Counted from the stretch's first letter, positions 53,079 through 60,892 are shown. The stretch is DNA of 64,000 nt from Fimenecus sp045593555 (GCA_045593555.1 JAZNWU010000037.1:62001-126000); one strand, 5' to 3'. Translations and numbers: made by a program. The notes: a model not told the origin generated them from the letters alone.

Positions 53079-53132
53079 TGGCACGCCGGAAGGGATTCGA
53101 ACCCCCGACCTTTTGGTTCGTAGCCAAACACT
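53079..53132. repeat. att core copy B, junction between elements 1 and 2 (54 bp)
   Basis: Shares 45 bp with copies A and C, and nine more bases (CCAAACACT) with copy C only. It then diverges from the tRNA (GTGACCAA in place of CTATCCAG). It is a partial tRNA-Arg 3' half. Confidence 0.9.
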
Positions 53133-53205
53133 GTGACCAAATTGCCTACATTAAAAATCCCCAAAAGCGTTGATACACCTTGGTTTTTGGTACTTTTATT
53201 ATACC

Positions 53206-53370
53206 ACAAAAGCACACAAGAATCAAGTAAAAAATAGCGATTTTTGAGAAATTTGTGTGCTTTTTGTGTGCCTGAAATCAGAGGTCAAAACCGTTGATAA
53301 ATAGCCGTTTTTGGCAGGTGCTAAAACAAAAAATCAAGTGGTTTGTGTGCTTTTTGTGACCTTTTGGTTC
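53206..53370. repeat. Arm-type repeats of element 2 in a gene-free stretch
   Basis: TTTGTGTGCTTTTTGTG occurs exactly at 53252-53268 and 53342-53358, with an inverted partial copy (AAAAGCACACAAGAA) at about 53207. A similar CTGTGTGCTTTTTTGTGTGC lies at 57924 beside the other core. GACCTTTTGGTTC (53358-53370) repeats 13 bp of the core. The 53133-53640 stretch otherwise contains only AT-rich sequence with no supported gene. Confidence 0.6.
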
Positions 53371-53652
53371 AAAAATATGCGGTTGAGCGTAAAAAATGAG
53401 GAAAACCGCTGAAAAATGCCTTTTGCAATTTTCTGAAAAACAGAAGCAATCCATTGAATATAATTCAAATGCAAAATAAAGCAATAAATTCAATGCAAAT
53501 TTAACCGTTTTTATCGCAAATTTGCTGATGTAATTCATTTGCAAGTATATTTCTTCTGAATTAAAAATCTGCATTAAATTTAATGCAATTTCATTAAATT
53601 TCTTGTAAAATCGACAAATTTAAATAATTTTCAATTATTTTCGTTGAAATAC

Positions 53653-53679
53653 TTGACAATATATATATATATATATAAT
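53653..53679 (+). promoter_or_regulatory. Putative promoter of the element 2 gene block
   Basis: TTGACA followed, after an AT-repeat spacer of 15 bp, by TATAAT; the spacing is short, so strength is uncertain. Confidence 0.5.
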
Positions 53680-53683
53680 TGAT

Positions 53684-53724
53684 TGTACAGTTTTGTGCAT
53701 TTGCACGAACTGTACATTTTTTAT
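53684..53724 (+). terminator. Attenuator-like hairpin in the element 2 leader
   Basis: TGTACAGTT / AACTGTACA (9 bp) with a nested GTGC-ATTT-GCAC stem, followed by T6. It stands only a few bases after the promoter and before the first gene. Confidence 0.65.
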
Positions 53725-53750
53725 TTATTTATAAAAGGAGAAAGAAAATT

Positions 53751-54002
53751 ATGAGAATCATTCTTGACACAGACAAAAAAACAATCACAGTTCCTTGGAA
53801 CTATCAGCAGAAGCTCGACGGAATTAACGAAATTATTATGCAGGTTAGTAATGACCCAAATATGAAAAAGACTTTCACAGGCTACATTGACGAACTTTGG
53901 AGAGAATGTATTGGAAATTCTGATAAGTGCGTTGTAACAGGTGACAAACCTTTCCGAAAGAGAGAGGAAGAAAAAGCAAATGGCAAGAAGAGTTACAAAT
54001 GA
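53751..54002 (+). CDS. Hypothetical 83-aa protein of element 2
   Basis: ATG 53751 follows AAAAGGAGAAAGAAAATT. Starts MRIILDTDKKTITVPWNYQQ; no membrane segments; basic C-terminus (KPFRKREEEKANGKKSYK). Similar short proteins with an ITVP-N-x-x-x-x-L start occur in Clostridial phages and integrative elements, without known function. It overlaps the next gene by 23 bp. Confidence 0.6.
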   Translation: MRIILDTDKKTITVPWNYQQKLDGINEIIMQVSNDPNMKKTFTGYIDELWRECIGNSDKCVVTGDKPFRKREEEKANGKKSYK

Positions 54003-54165
54003 AGAAATAATTGAAATGCACCGATTATACAGAAAGTACGGCAATTATACAAGTGTAGCACAGAAAATTGGCAGAAGTCCCTCAACTGTTGCACATTACA
54101 TTAAATTGACCGCTACACCGAATATTGTTGCAGATATTTTTAAAGAGCATTTGAAAAAATCATAA
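53980..54165 (+). CDS. Small helix-turn-helix protein (61 aa)
   Basis: ATG 53980, with AGAGGAAG 10 nt upstream. The product has a resolvase/homeodomain-like HTH: EEIIEMHRLYRKYGNYTSVA followed by GRSPSTVAHYIK. It is basic at the N-terminus (MARRVT). Likely a DNA-binding regulator of element 2. Confidence 0.65.
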   Translation: MARRVTNEEIIEMHRLYRKYGNYTSVAQKIGRSPSTVAHYIKLTATPNIVADIFKEHLKKS

Positions 54166-54180
54166 AAAGGAGTTGCAAAA

Positions 54181-54711
54181 ATGGCACTTATAAAATGTCC
54201 TGAATGTGGTAAAGAAGTATCTGATACTTCGAAAAACTGTATTCATTGTGGATATGTATTTAAAGAAGAAAATAATGTCACACAACCTCAAAAGGTTGTG
54301 CATGTTGAAGTGCCAAAAAAAGAAAAATCATCTAAAAATTTTTTAGTTATTGGTATAACTTTGCATTTATTCTGTCTTGCTATAACTGTTTTTAATGCAG
54401 AAATAGTTGGTTCTGATGGTCCTAGTAATAATTTGTTTCGTGAATGGCTTATTAATGAAAATCTTTTTTCTCTATCAAAAGTAGTGGCAGTAATATCTTT
54501 AATCTATTCTTTGGTTTTGCTAGCGGTTCCTAAGTTAAGAAAAATTTCAATTACTATTCCTTATTTACTTGTTAATTTGTTGTCTCTTGGGTATATGCTT
54601 GGTTTTTTAGAAAAAGGGTGTTCAATTGTGACGACTATACCACAGTTTTTTGCGTGGTTTGTTTCTGTCGTTTTAATCTTCATTTCATTTTTTATAAGAG
54701 ATGAAAAATAG
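54181..54711 (+). CDS. Zinc-ribbon membrane protein
   Basis: 176 residues. N-terminal zinc ribbon CPECGKEVSDTSKNCIHCG (about 5-23), then a Lys-rich linker and four hydrophobic segments (about 55-75, 100-120, 125-140, 152-170). The family (zinc-ribbon plus TM) is common in Firmicutes, function unknown. It ends with TAG immediately followed by in-frame TAA. It overlaps the next gene by 11 bp. Confidence 0.7.
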   Translation: MALIKCPECGKEVSDTSKNCIHCGYVFKEENNVTQPQKVVHVEVPKKEKSSKNFLVIGITLHLFCLAITVFNAEIVGSDGPSNNLFREWLINENLFSLSKVVAVISLIYSLVLLAVPKLRKISITIPYLLVNLLSLGYMLGFLEKGCSIVTTIPQFFAWFVSVVLIFISFFIRDEK

Positions 54712-54988
54712 TAAAACTTTTAAAACTGTTATATTAACACAAGCAATATTTATACTTTGTTTCTTTGTTTATTTACTATTTGCAACAACATTTATGGAGA
54801 TTGATTGTAATGGTTGTTTACTCTGTGGAATGACACACGCATTTGGATTTGCATTTAAAGGTGATTTTATTTCAGCTTACCAAAGTAATCAATATGTTTT
54901 TGTTGCTTTGGCAGTATTTGTTGCACTTGGTATTGATATGTGTGCAAGTTTTATTTACTTGTTTTTTAGTAAACGAAAATCTAAATAA
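54701..54988 (+). CDS. DUF2752-like small membrane protein
   Basis: 95 residues, two to three membrane segments. The motif C-N-G-C-L-L-C-G-M-T-H-A-F followed by F-K-G-D-F-x-x-A-Y-x-x-N matches the DUF2752 signature (C-P-x-C-G-x-T-R-A, GD, N). Partner of the overlapping zinc-ribbon protein; function unknown. The ribosome site is weak, so it is probably translated by coupling. Confidence 0.7.
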   Translation: MKNSKTFKTVILTQAIFILCFFVYLLFATTFMEIDCNGCLLCGMTHAFGFAFKGDFISAYQSNQYVFVALAVFVALGIDMCASFIYLFFSKRKSK

Positions 54989-54993
54989 AATTT

Positions 54994-55023
54994 TGACCTC
55001 ACAAATGCGTGAGGTCATTTTTT
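54994..55023 (+). terminator. Intrinsic terminator
   Basis: TGACCTCAC / GTGAGGTCA 9-bp stem with 6-nt loop and T6 run. The following 300 bp (to 55321) are AT-rich with short palindromes around 55203-55250 (TGTATACATATATG, TATATGTATATA) and no gene. This is the best place for an element 2 replication origin; no TAATATTAC is present there. Confidence 0.85.
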
Positions 55024-55321
55024 ATATAATAAAACTTGACTATTCTGAAAATTCGAAAAATGGTTAAATTTTAGGTATAATTATTATAGAAAAGAAAAAT
55101 AAATGAAACTCTTTTCAGGCTAAATTTTTAAATCTTCCGAAAGGTCAGGAATTTTGCGGTAAAATTGCTTGAACCGAAAAAGATATATTCCCCCTACTAA
55201 ATGTATACATATATGTAAAAATAAAACTAATTTTATATGTATATATAGGGTGGTTTTTGCGGTTGACCGCTGAACTTTTGATATTCGGAAGAAATCACGA
55301 GTAAAAGGAGAATATCAAAAT

Positions 55322-55954
55322 ATGAGCGTTCCAAATTAGAAAATCGTTCAAATTTCACCAAGAACCAAAAGAAATAGTCAAAACCTATTTGCAACAATGA
55401 ATCTCATAGCATTACAACAAGCGATGAAAGATTTGAAAGGTTCTTCGTTCAAACTGTGGACTTATTTCAACAAAAATCAAGATAATTACAGATTTGAATT
55501 AAGTCAAAAGGCGTGTGCCGAATGGGGCATAAAAAAGGATAGTTATTATAGTGCGGTAAAGGATTTAATTGAGAAACGGTATTTAGTACCGCTGACACAA
55601 GAAAGCAACATTTTCTGTTTTTACGAAATACCGCTTTCTGAAAATCAGCAAAACTTTTCTAAAAAACAGAATGACGCTTCTGAAATTCAGTTTGTTATTT
55701 CTGAAACTCCAAATAGAAATAATACAAATAATACAATAATAAAACAGAATAAAACAAAGGGGGTGAAAGGTAAAAATGAATATCCCCCCGAACACGAAAT
55801 GATAAGCGATTTATACCGCTTTTGGAAATTTGGTATGAACAAATACAGTATAGAAGAAAGAAACGAATTATATGAACTGTTGGAGAAAGAAGAACTAACA
55901 GAATCTGAAAGGAGGAAACTAAATGGACTATACAACAAGTATTTATCACGATGA
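55322..55954 (+). CDS. Replication-type winged-helix protein of element 2, with in-frame TAG at codon 6
   Basis: AAAAGGAG lies 11 nt before ATG 55322 (M-S-V-P-N). Codon 6 (55337-55339) is TAG, after which the same frame continues (KIVQISPRTK) into the long frame. The next ATG, 55397, has no ribosome site, so 55322 looks like the true start. A product from 55397 would be 185 aa. Residues about 30-105 look like a winged-helix domain (GSSFKLWTYFNKNQ, CAEWGIKKDSYYSAVKDLIE) as in plasmid/phage replication initiators. A linker and a helical C-terminal domain with YPPEHEMISDLYRFWKFG follow. Either a nonsense mutation with weak re-initiation, or TAG is read as an amino acid. Confidence 0.6.
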
Positions 55955-56207
55955 AAACGAAATAATCAACTGCCGAAAAGTGAATGAATGTGGTGATATT
56001 GAATTTTACGGATATATTGCAGACTTAATGCAGGAATTGAGCGACTGTGTTCAAGAAATCAATTTTATTACAAATATAATTAAAAGTTACATAGAAAAGG
56101 AATATCACGGCGATACAGAAATGTTTTTGAATGATGTTTCTCATTGTTGTGATTATTATTCATTAACTGATACTTTGAAATCGATATTTCAGAAAAGGAG
56201 TTCGTGA
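55923..56207 (+). CDS. Hypothetical 94-aa helical protein
   Basis: ATG 55923 follows AAAGGAGGAAACTAA and overlaps the preceding gene by 32 bp. Acidic, mostly helical (FYGYIADLMQELSDCVQEIN), no membrane segment. Not recognised. Part of the element 2 replication-type block. Confidence 0.6.
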   Translation: MDYTTSIYHDENEIINCRKVNECGDIEFYGYIADLMQELSDCVQEINFITNIIKSYIEKEYHGDTEMFLNDVSHCCDYYSLTDTLKSIFQKRSS

Positions 56208-56288
56208 AACTCGTTTTCGTGGTATATAGTAAATAAAAAATGGCGGTTTTCTGTTTTTCCGAAACCGCCCCCGATAGGAGAGTGAAAA

Positions 56289-56624
56289 ATGGGAATTAAC
56301 CTTGCAGGAACAAATAATCCGCCAAATTCAACATATACAAAAGACGGTCACGGCGGAAAAGCAGAAGAACACAAAGCAGAAATGCGAAAAATTGCCGAAG
56401 AAACGATTTATGAACTTGTGCCTAAAATATCCGCTGAAATCTACAATAATGCATTGTAGAGGCTTTTGGGTGCGATTCAATATGATGTTGAAAGCGTTGT
56501 TTCGGTTGGTGTTGACGGAATAGGTGAAATATTCAACGGTCACAAGGTAAAGAAAATCATTTCTGACCGAATAATGCAGGAAATGAAAGCACGATTGACG
56601 GATATTGATATAAAGATAAAATGA
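56289..56624 (+). CDS. Small element 2 protein interrupted by in-frame TAG
   Basis: ATG 56289 follows ATAGGAGAGTGAAAA. The first 56 codons (MGINLAGTNNPPNSTYTKDG ... AEIYNNAL) end at TAG 56457-56459. The same frame then runs on for 54 codons (RLLGAIQYDVESVVSVGVDG ... LTDIDIKIK) to TGA 56622-56624. The second half keeps protein-like composition and an amphipathic helical pattern, so the two halves look like one 111-codon gene. Without read-through the product is 56 aa. Function unknown; similar small proteins occur in Clostridial phage-like elements. Confidence 0.55.
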
Positions 56625-56629
56625 ATTAT

Positions 56630-56659
56630 GGGAGAGTGTTGAACACTCTCCCGATTTTG
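56630..56659. terminator. Terminator between convergent genes of element 2
   Basis: GGGAGAGTGT / ACACTCTCCC perfect 10-bp stem, loop TGA, then GATTTTGTTTT on the plus strand. Confidence 0.85.
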
Positions 56660-56661
56660 TT

Positions 56662-57870
56662 TTATAAGCCAAATGCCTGACCGAATTTCTCTGTTGCGTT
56701 TTTCATATTCTGTAAATCAGAACGCACATAAAAGTTTAATGTTGTACTTGCGTCTGTATGTCCTAAAATGTCTTGTACGCTTTTTATATCTGCTCCGTTA
56801 CTTAATAATAGTGTTGCACAAGAATGTCGTAAATCGTGCGGTGAAAGGTCAGGAAGATTATTTGCTTTCATAAACCGTTTCACCCTGCGTGTTATTGAAT
56901 TGGGGTCACGAGGTTTTGTGTTATCTGTAATGCTTGGAAACAGAAAGTCTTTTGCTTTGAAATTTCGTTCATTATTAAGTTGATATTCTTTCAATAATGC
57001 TTCAACCTTTGGAATTAACGGAATTGTTCTGAAACTGCATTCTGTTTTCGGTGTATCAACTAATGCACCGTTTTTTGATGTGTGAACAACATTTCTTTTT
57101 ATTTCTATTGTTGAATCATTAAAGTTTATATCTTGCCATTGTAAACCTAACAATTCACCTCTACGAACCCCCGTTGTTATCATTAAATAAAGCATACATT
57201 TGAATTCAAGAGGACAATTTTCAACAACAGAGAAAAACTGTTCTGCTTGTTCTTTTGTCAATGCGTCAACTTTCTTTTTCGGTAGTTTAGGACAATCAAC
57301 CTTTTCGATTGGGTTTGATGTAATAAAGTCTTGTTTAGTGGCAAAGGAAAACACAGTATATAAATATCTGTATATATGCCTTATTGTTTTAGGTGAAAGC
57401 GGTGTTCCCCTATGCGACTTTTCATTTGTTCGTAAATGATTGAGAAACAGTTGAATATCGTGTGCCGTTATGGTTTGAATAACTCTGTCTTTGAAATAGT
57501 TGTCTGCAAACTTGCTGATGTTGTTGTAAAAGTCAATCGTTGTTCTTTTGTGTTCTCCGTCATAAATCGCAAGAGGAAACCAAAATTCGTGTACAAACTG
57601 CGTGAAAGGTATTCTGCCCTCATTTATAAGTCTTTCACGCTTTTTCTGTGGCTCTACAACCTCTTTTTCGTATTGCTCTTTGACTTTTCTTTCCCATTCT
57701 GTTGCGACTTTCTCCGCCTCTTTGAGTGCCTTTGCAGGGGTTAAATCGTCAGGTGCAAACCAAGTTGTATATTCATTGATTTGCTTTCCTATTTCGTTTC
57801 TTCCGAGATACGCACGGAATTTGAATGAAACTGTCTTGCCGTTCTTTTTGTTTTCAATTACTGTTGCCAT
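56662..57870 (-). CDS. Tyrosine recombinase (integrase) of element 2
   Basis: The start is ATG 57870 with GGAAAGGATT upstream; the frame stays open to 58020 but that part overlaps the tRNA. The 402-residue product has an AP2-like N-terminal DNA-binding domain (KTVSFKFRAYLGRNEIGKQ), a core-binding domain and a catalytic domain with TGVRRGELLGLQW, HDLRHSCATLL, LGHTDASTT and nucleophile Tyr in LNFYVRSD. Same family as the element 1 integrase but clearly diverged, so the two elements are not duplicates. Its location beside tRNA-Arg is the usual attL arrangement. Confidence 0.93.
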   Translation of the reverse strand: MATVIENKKNGKTVSFKFRAYLGRNEIGKQINEYTTWFAPDDLTPAKALKEAEKVATEWERKVKEQYEKEVVEPQKKRERLINEGRIPFTQFVHEFWFPLAIYDGEHKRTTIDFYNNISKFADNYFKDRVIQTITAHDIQLFLNHLRTNEKSHRGTPLSPKTIRHIYRYLYTVFSFATKQDFITSNPIEKVDCPKLPKKKVDALTKEQAEQFFSVVENCPLEFKCMLYLMITTGVRRGELLGLQWQDINFNDSTIEIKRNVVHTSKNGALVDTPKTECSFRTIPLIPKVEALLKEYQLNNERNFKAKDFLFPSITDNTKPRDPNSITRRVKRFMKANNLPDLSPHDLRHSCATLLLSNGADIKSVQDILGHTDASTTLNFYVRSDLQNMKNATEKFGQAFGL

Positions 57871-58014
57871 AAAAATAAATCCTTTCCGTGCATTAACGCT
57901 TCGGATTGGATTTTTTAACGATTCTGTGTGCTTTTTTGTGTGCTTTTTTTCAAAATCAAAACTTGCACAAAGAACAAAAATCGCTGAAACCCTTGGGATT
58001 TCAACGATTCTCAA

Positions 58015-58068
58015 TGGCACGCCGGAAGGGATTCGAACCCCCGACCTTTTGGTTCGTAGCCAAACACT
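58015..58068. repeat. att core copy C, inside the intact tRNA-Arg gene
   Basis: 54 bp identical with copy B and 45 bp with copy A, running from the encoded CCA to the 5' side of the anticodon stem on the tRNA. Confidence 0.9.
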
Positions 58069-58091
58069 CTATCCAGCTGAGCTACCGGCGC
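58015..58091 (-). tRNA. tRNA-Arg (ACG)
   Basis: A complete minus-strand cloverleaf: acceptor GCGCCGG/CCGGCGT, D-arm GCTC..GAGT, anticodon stem TTTGG/CCAAA with loop CTACGAA (anticodon ACG), T-loop TTCGAAT, discriminator G, encoded CCA; 77 nt. Its 3' half is the integration site for both elements, and integration restored a full tRNA. Confidence 0.95.
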
Positions 58092-58160
58092 ATATGCGAC
58101 TTTTTGTCGCCCGAATATAATACCATTACAAAGACAAAAAGTCAACAGTTTTTTGAAATT

Positions 58161-59489
58161 TTATTTTACAACTAAAATTTTCTCGATTTTATACTTTTTA
58201 AACAACTCAATATGCTTTTCTGTAATCCTCTCACCACTTACTGCAATTGGTATGGCAGGTGGGCAGGAAACAGCTGGACTTGCACAGATTCGGTTTAAAG
58301 CATTTTCTACATTTATTTCTTCATTCTCACAGAAAACAGCTTCACGGATTGTCATAACTCTTTCTGTTTTTGGAAACTCAATATTTCCAACATTTGATTT
58401 TTTGATGTTACCAATATTTTCAAATACTTTTTTCAACTTTTTGAAATCTTCTTCAGAATTCTGTGGGGTGAGCATAAACACTACAAAATCACCGTCAAAA
58501 AACTCGTATTCAATATTATTTTCACTGAAAATACACTTAAAAGCCAAATCGATGCCACGAAAATCTGCAGTAATTTTCATAGGTTCATCTGAAATATCAG
58601 TAATACCATTTTTATTCATTATTGTTCTGATTTCATCACATTTTTGAGAGCATAAAGCCAAATCTTCTCTTATCTTTTCGTCAATATATTTGTTACAAAG
58701 GTCAAGAGATTGCAAAATGAGATATGATGGACTTGTTGAACCGAAAATTGCCATAGCATTTATGACATCCTTTGAAAATCCGTATTTATCTTTTTTTGCA
58801 ATATGAAGATATCCTCCACCTGTAAGCACAGGTAAGGTTTTATGTGCCGAATCGCAACACATATCAGCACCAAGGCTTATGGGGTGCATATCCTGTGGGC
58901 AGAATTTAAGATAACTTCCGTGAGCGTTATCAACAAGCAGAGGAATGTTATATTTATTACAAACTTTTGCAAGACTTTTTATATCACTCAATCCACCTAA
59001 ATAATCAGGACTTGTGATATATACTGCAAATGGTTTATATGAAAGTTCATTCAGTTTGTTTTCAAGCATTTCTGCAGTGACAACACAACTGCATATACTA
59101 TCAGAATTGTCAGGATAAAGCCATTCCACATTAGCATCAAGCTTTGCAAGAGCATAGATAAATGACTTATGAGCATTTCTGCCTGCAAGTACAAAAGGTC
59201 TTTGTGCCTTATCTGCTTTTAAAAATGCTAAATAAAGCATTGCATTAATACTCTGACTTGAGCCACCTGCAGAATAAACTGTTTTTGAAGTACCGAAAAG
59301 GTGAGTAGCATTTTCTTCACTTTCACGGATAATGCCTGTTGGTGCATATAACTCGTCAGCACCTCGGATTTCAGTAATATCCGAGTGTTCACAGCCTAAA
59401 AAAGACACACCCTTATGACCCGGCATATGCAGTCGGGCAGTATTACTTTTAATGTAATTCTGCACAAAGTCATAAATTGGTGTGTTCAT
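58161..59489 (-). CDS. Orn/Lys/Arg decarboxylase-family PLP enzyme
   Basis: 442 residues, fold-type I PLP enzyme. Signature pieces: LHMPGHKGVSFLG near the N-terminus, HLFGTSKTVYSAGGSSQSIN, LLVDNAHGSYLKF (Asp for the PLP pyridine) and the Schiff-base lysine in CDSAHKTLPVLTGGGYL. It lacks the N-terminal wing domain of E. coli-type enzymes, like the short Firmicute SpeA/YaaO-type proteins. Likely decarboxylates arginine, lysine or ornithine for polyamine synthesis. It ends 11 bp before scfB in the same direction, a conserved-looking neighbourhood in Clostridia but functionally unexplained. Confidence 0.87.
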   Translation of the reverse strand: MNTPIYDFVQNYIKSNTARLHMPGHKGVSFLGCEHSDITEIRGADELYAPTGIIRESEENATHLFGTSKTVYSAGGSSQSINAMLYLAFLKADKAQRPFVLAGRNAHKSFIYALAKLDANVEWLYPDNSDSICSCVVTAEMLENKLNELSYKPFAVYITSPDYLGGLSDIKSLAKVCNKYNIPLLVDNAHGSYLKFCPQDMHPISLGADMCCDSAHKTLPVLTGGGYLHIAKKDKYGFSKDVINAMAIFGSTSPSYLILQSLDLCNKYIDEKIREDLALCSQKCDEIRTIMNKNGITDISDEPMKITADFRGIDLAFKCIFSENNIEYEFFDGDFVVFMLTPQNSEEDFKKLKKVFENIGNIKKSNVGNIEFPKTERVMTIREAVFCENEEINVENALNRICASPAVSCPPAIPIAVSGERITEKHIELFKKYKIEKILVVK

Positions 59490-59500
59490 TTTAAATATCC

Positions 59501-60874
59501 TTATTTATCGTAATTTTCAGCAACCTGAATCATAACAGCACATTCGATACGCTTTTTAAAGAGTTTACAGCCGTATTCATAAATACCTGTAATCTTACCT
59601 GATGCGTGATAAGAGTTAGCAGCACAACCACCTGAACAGTAGAGTTTTGCCCAGCAATCGTTACATTCTTCTCTTGCATAAGCATTACAAAGCTTAAATT
59701 CATTCTGAATATCCTTGTTTGTAACACCGTCCCAGATGTTACCGAGAAGATATTTTGTGTCCCCAACAAACTGATGACAAGGGTAAAGGTCACCTGTCGG
59801 AGTAACTGCCATATATTCAGTACCTGAACCACAGCCTGAAATTCTCTTGTAAATACAAGGACCATGGGTAAGGTCAAGCATATAGTGGTAGAATGTAAAG
59901 CCATTACCTGCTTTTTTACGCTTAATCATCTCTTTTGCAAGAAGTTCATACTGCTCAAAGAGAAACGGCAAGTCACTTTCTGTCAATGCAGAAGCATCTT
60001 CAGGTGAACATACAACAGGCTCCATACTAAGCTCTGTAAAGCCTAAATCAGCCATGTGGAAGATATCGTTTGTGAAATCTACATTGTTATGAGTAAAAGT
60101 ACCTCTCATATAGTAACTTTTACCTTCACGACGCTTAACAAATTCTTGAAATTTTGGAACAATAATATCATAACTGCCTTTGCCCTGATAGTCTTTACGG
60201 AGTCTGTCGTGAACATCTTTTCTTCCGTCAAGACTGAGTACAACATTACTCATTTCTTTATTACAGAAATCAATAACATCATCGTCAATCAAAATACCGT
60301 TAGTTGTAAGTGTAAAACGGAAATTCTTGTTGTGGATTTTTTCCTGAACACGGGCATATGATACAAGCTCTTTCACAACATCCCAGTTCATAAGTGGCTC
60401 GCCACCGAAAAAGTCAACCTCAAGATTTCGTCTTGTACCTGAATTTTCAATAAGAAAATCAAGTGCTCGTTTACCAACCTCAAAGCTCATTAAAGCTCTT
60501 TCACCGTGATATTTACCCTGACTTGCAAAGCAGTATTCACAGTTAAGGTTGCAGGTGTGAGCAACATGAAGGCAAAGTGCTTTAATTACAGTATTTCTGT
60601 TCTTGAAGTCAAAAGCCATTCCCTCATAAGTGTCAGGAGTATAGAGTTTTCCTGCTTCTTCAAGACTTTTCACATCGCCGATACAGTCAAGAACATCCTG
60701 TTCTGTGATTTCTTCGTCTTTGTATGTATTAAGAATGTATTTTACAATTTCATCTGTACTTTTTTCCTTGTACATTGCAATAATGTCATAAGCAACTTCG
60801 TCAACAACATGAACAGAACCACTACAAGTATCAAGCACAATATTATATCCGTTTAATTTATACTGATGTACCAT
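59501..60874 (-). CDS. scfB: Thioether cross-link-forming SCIFF peptide maturase (radical SAM/SPASM)
   Basis: 457 residues. The N-terminal peptide-recognition domain (RRE-like, about 1-85: GYNIVLDTCSGSVHVVDEVA) is followed by radical SAM CNLNCEYCFASQG (CxxxCxxC, about 107-119), then VDFFGGEPLMNW. A C-terminal SPASM domain has CGSGTEYMAVTPTGDLYPC and CNDCWAKLYCSGGCAA cysteines. SCIFF maturases bind auxiliary 4Fe-4S clusters and form Cys-to-Thr thioether bonds in the SCIFF peptide. The precursor gene scfA lies 74 bp upstream on the same strand, separated by a terminator hairpin. Confidence 0.95.
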   Translation of the reverse strand: MVHQYKLNGYNIVLDTCSGSVHVVDEVAYDIIAMYKEKSTDEIVKYILNTYKDEEITEQDVLDCIGDVKSLEEAGKLYTPDTYEGMAFDFKNRNTVIKALCLHVAHTCNLNCEYCFASQGKYHGERALMSFEVGKRALDFLIENSGTRRNLEVDFFGGEPLMNWDVVKELVSYARVQEKIHNKNFRFTLTTNGILIDDDVIDFCNKEMSNVVLSLDGRKDVHDRLRKDYQGKGSYDIIVPKFQEFVKRREGKSYYMRGTFTHNNVDFTNDIFHMADLGFTELSMEPVVCSPEDASALTESDLPFLFEQYELLAKEMIKRKKAGNGFTFYHYMLDLTHGPCIYKRISGCGSGTEYMAVTPTGDLYPCHQFVGDTKYLLGNIWDGVTNKDIQNEFKLCNAYAREECNDCWAKLYCSGGCAANSYHASGKITGIYEYGCKLFKKRIECAVMIQVAENYDK

Positions 60875-60892
60875 AAAAACAACTCATTTCAA

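Larger units (their letters stand above)
49117..53123 (+). mobile_element. Integrative element 1: CRESS-type replicon integrated at tRNA-Arg
   Basis: Bounded by identical 45-bp core repeats (49117-49161 and 53079-53123), core-to-core length 3,962 bp. It carries an 81-aa unknown, an XRE repressor, a divergent promoter/operator region, a TAATATTAC stem-loop origin, a CRESS-type Rep, an excisionase-like protein and a tyrosine integrase next to the right core. Tandem GYGTTAGAAAA repeats lie near both ends. This gene set fits an excisable plasmid replicating by rolling circle with a eukaryotic-virus-like Rep, related to what are called pCRESS plasmids. No capsid or relaxase is present. Confidence 0.85.
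53079..58068. mobile_element. Integrative element 2 at tRNA-Arg
   Basis: Between core copies B and C (4,936 bp core to core). Plus-strand genes run from 53751 to 56624: two small proteins, a zinc-ribbon membrane protein, a DUF2752-like protein, a replication-type winged-helix protein and two small unknowns. The integrase is convergent and sits next to the tRNA. No relaxase, capsid or transfer genes are seen, so it is probably a small plasmid-like or satellite element. Three TAG codons in its genes are discussed as a finding. Confidence 0.8.

Noticed and set aside
53003..53215. Minus-strand open frame of 70 codons
   Set aside because: It is made largely from the att core copy (tRNA fragment) and has no ribosome site.
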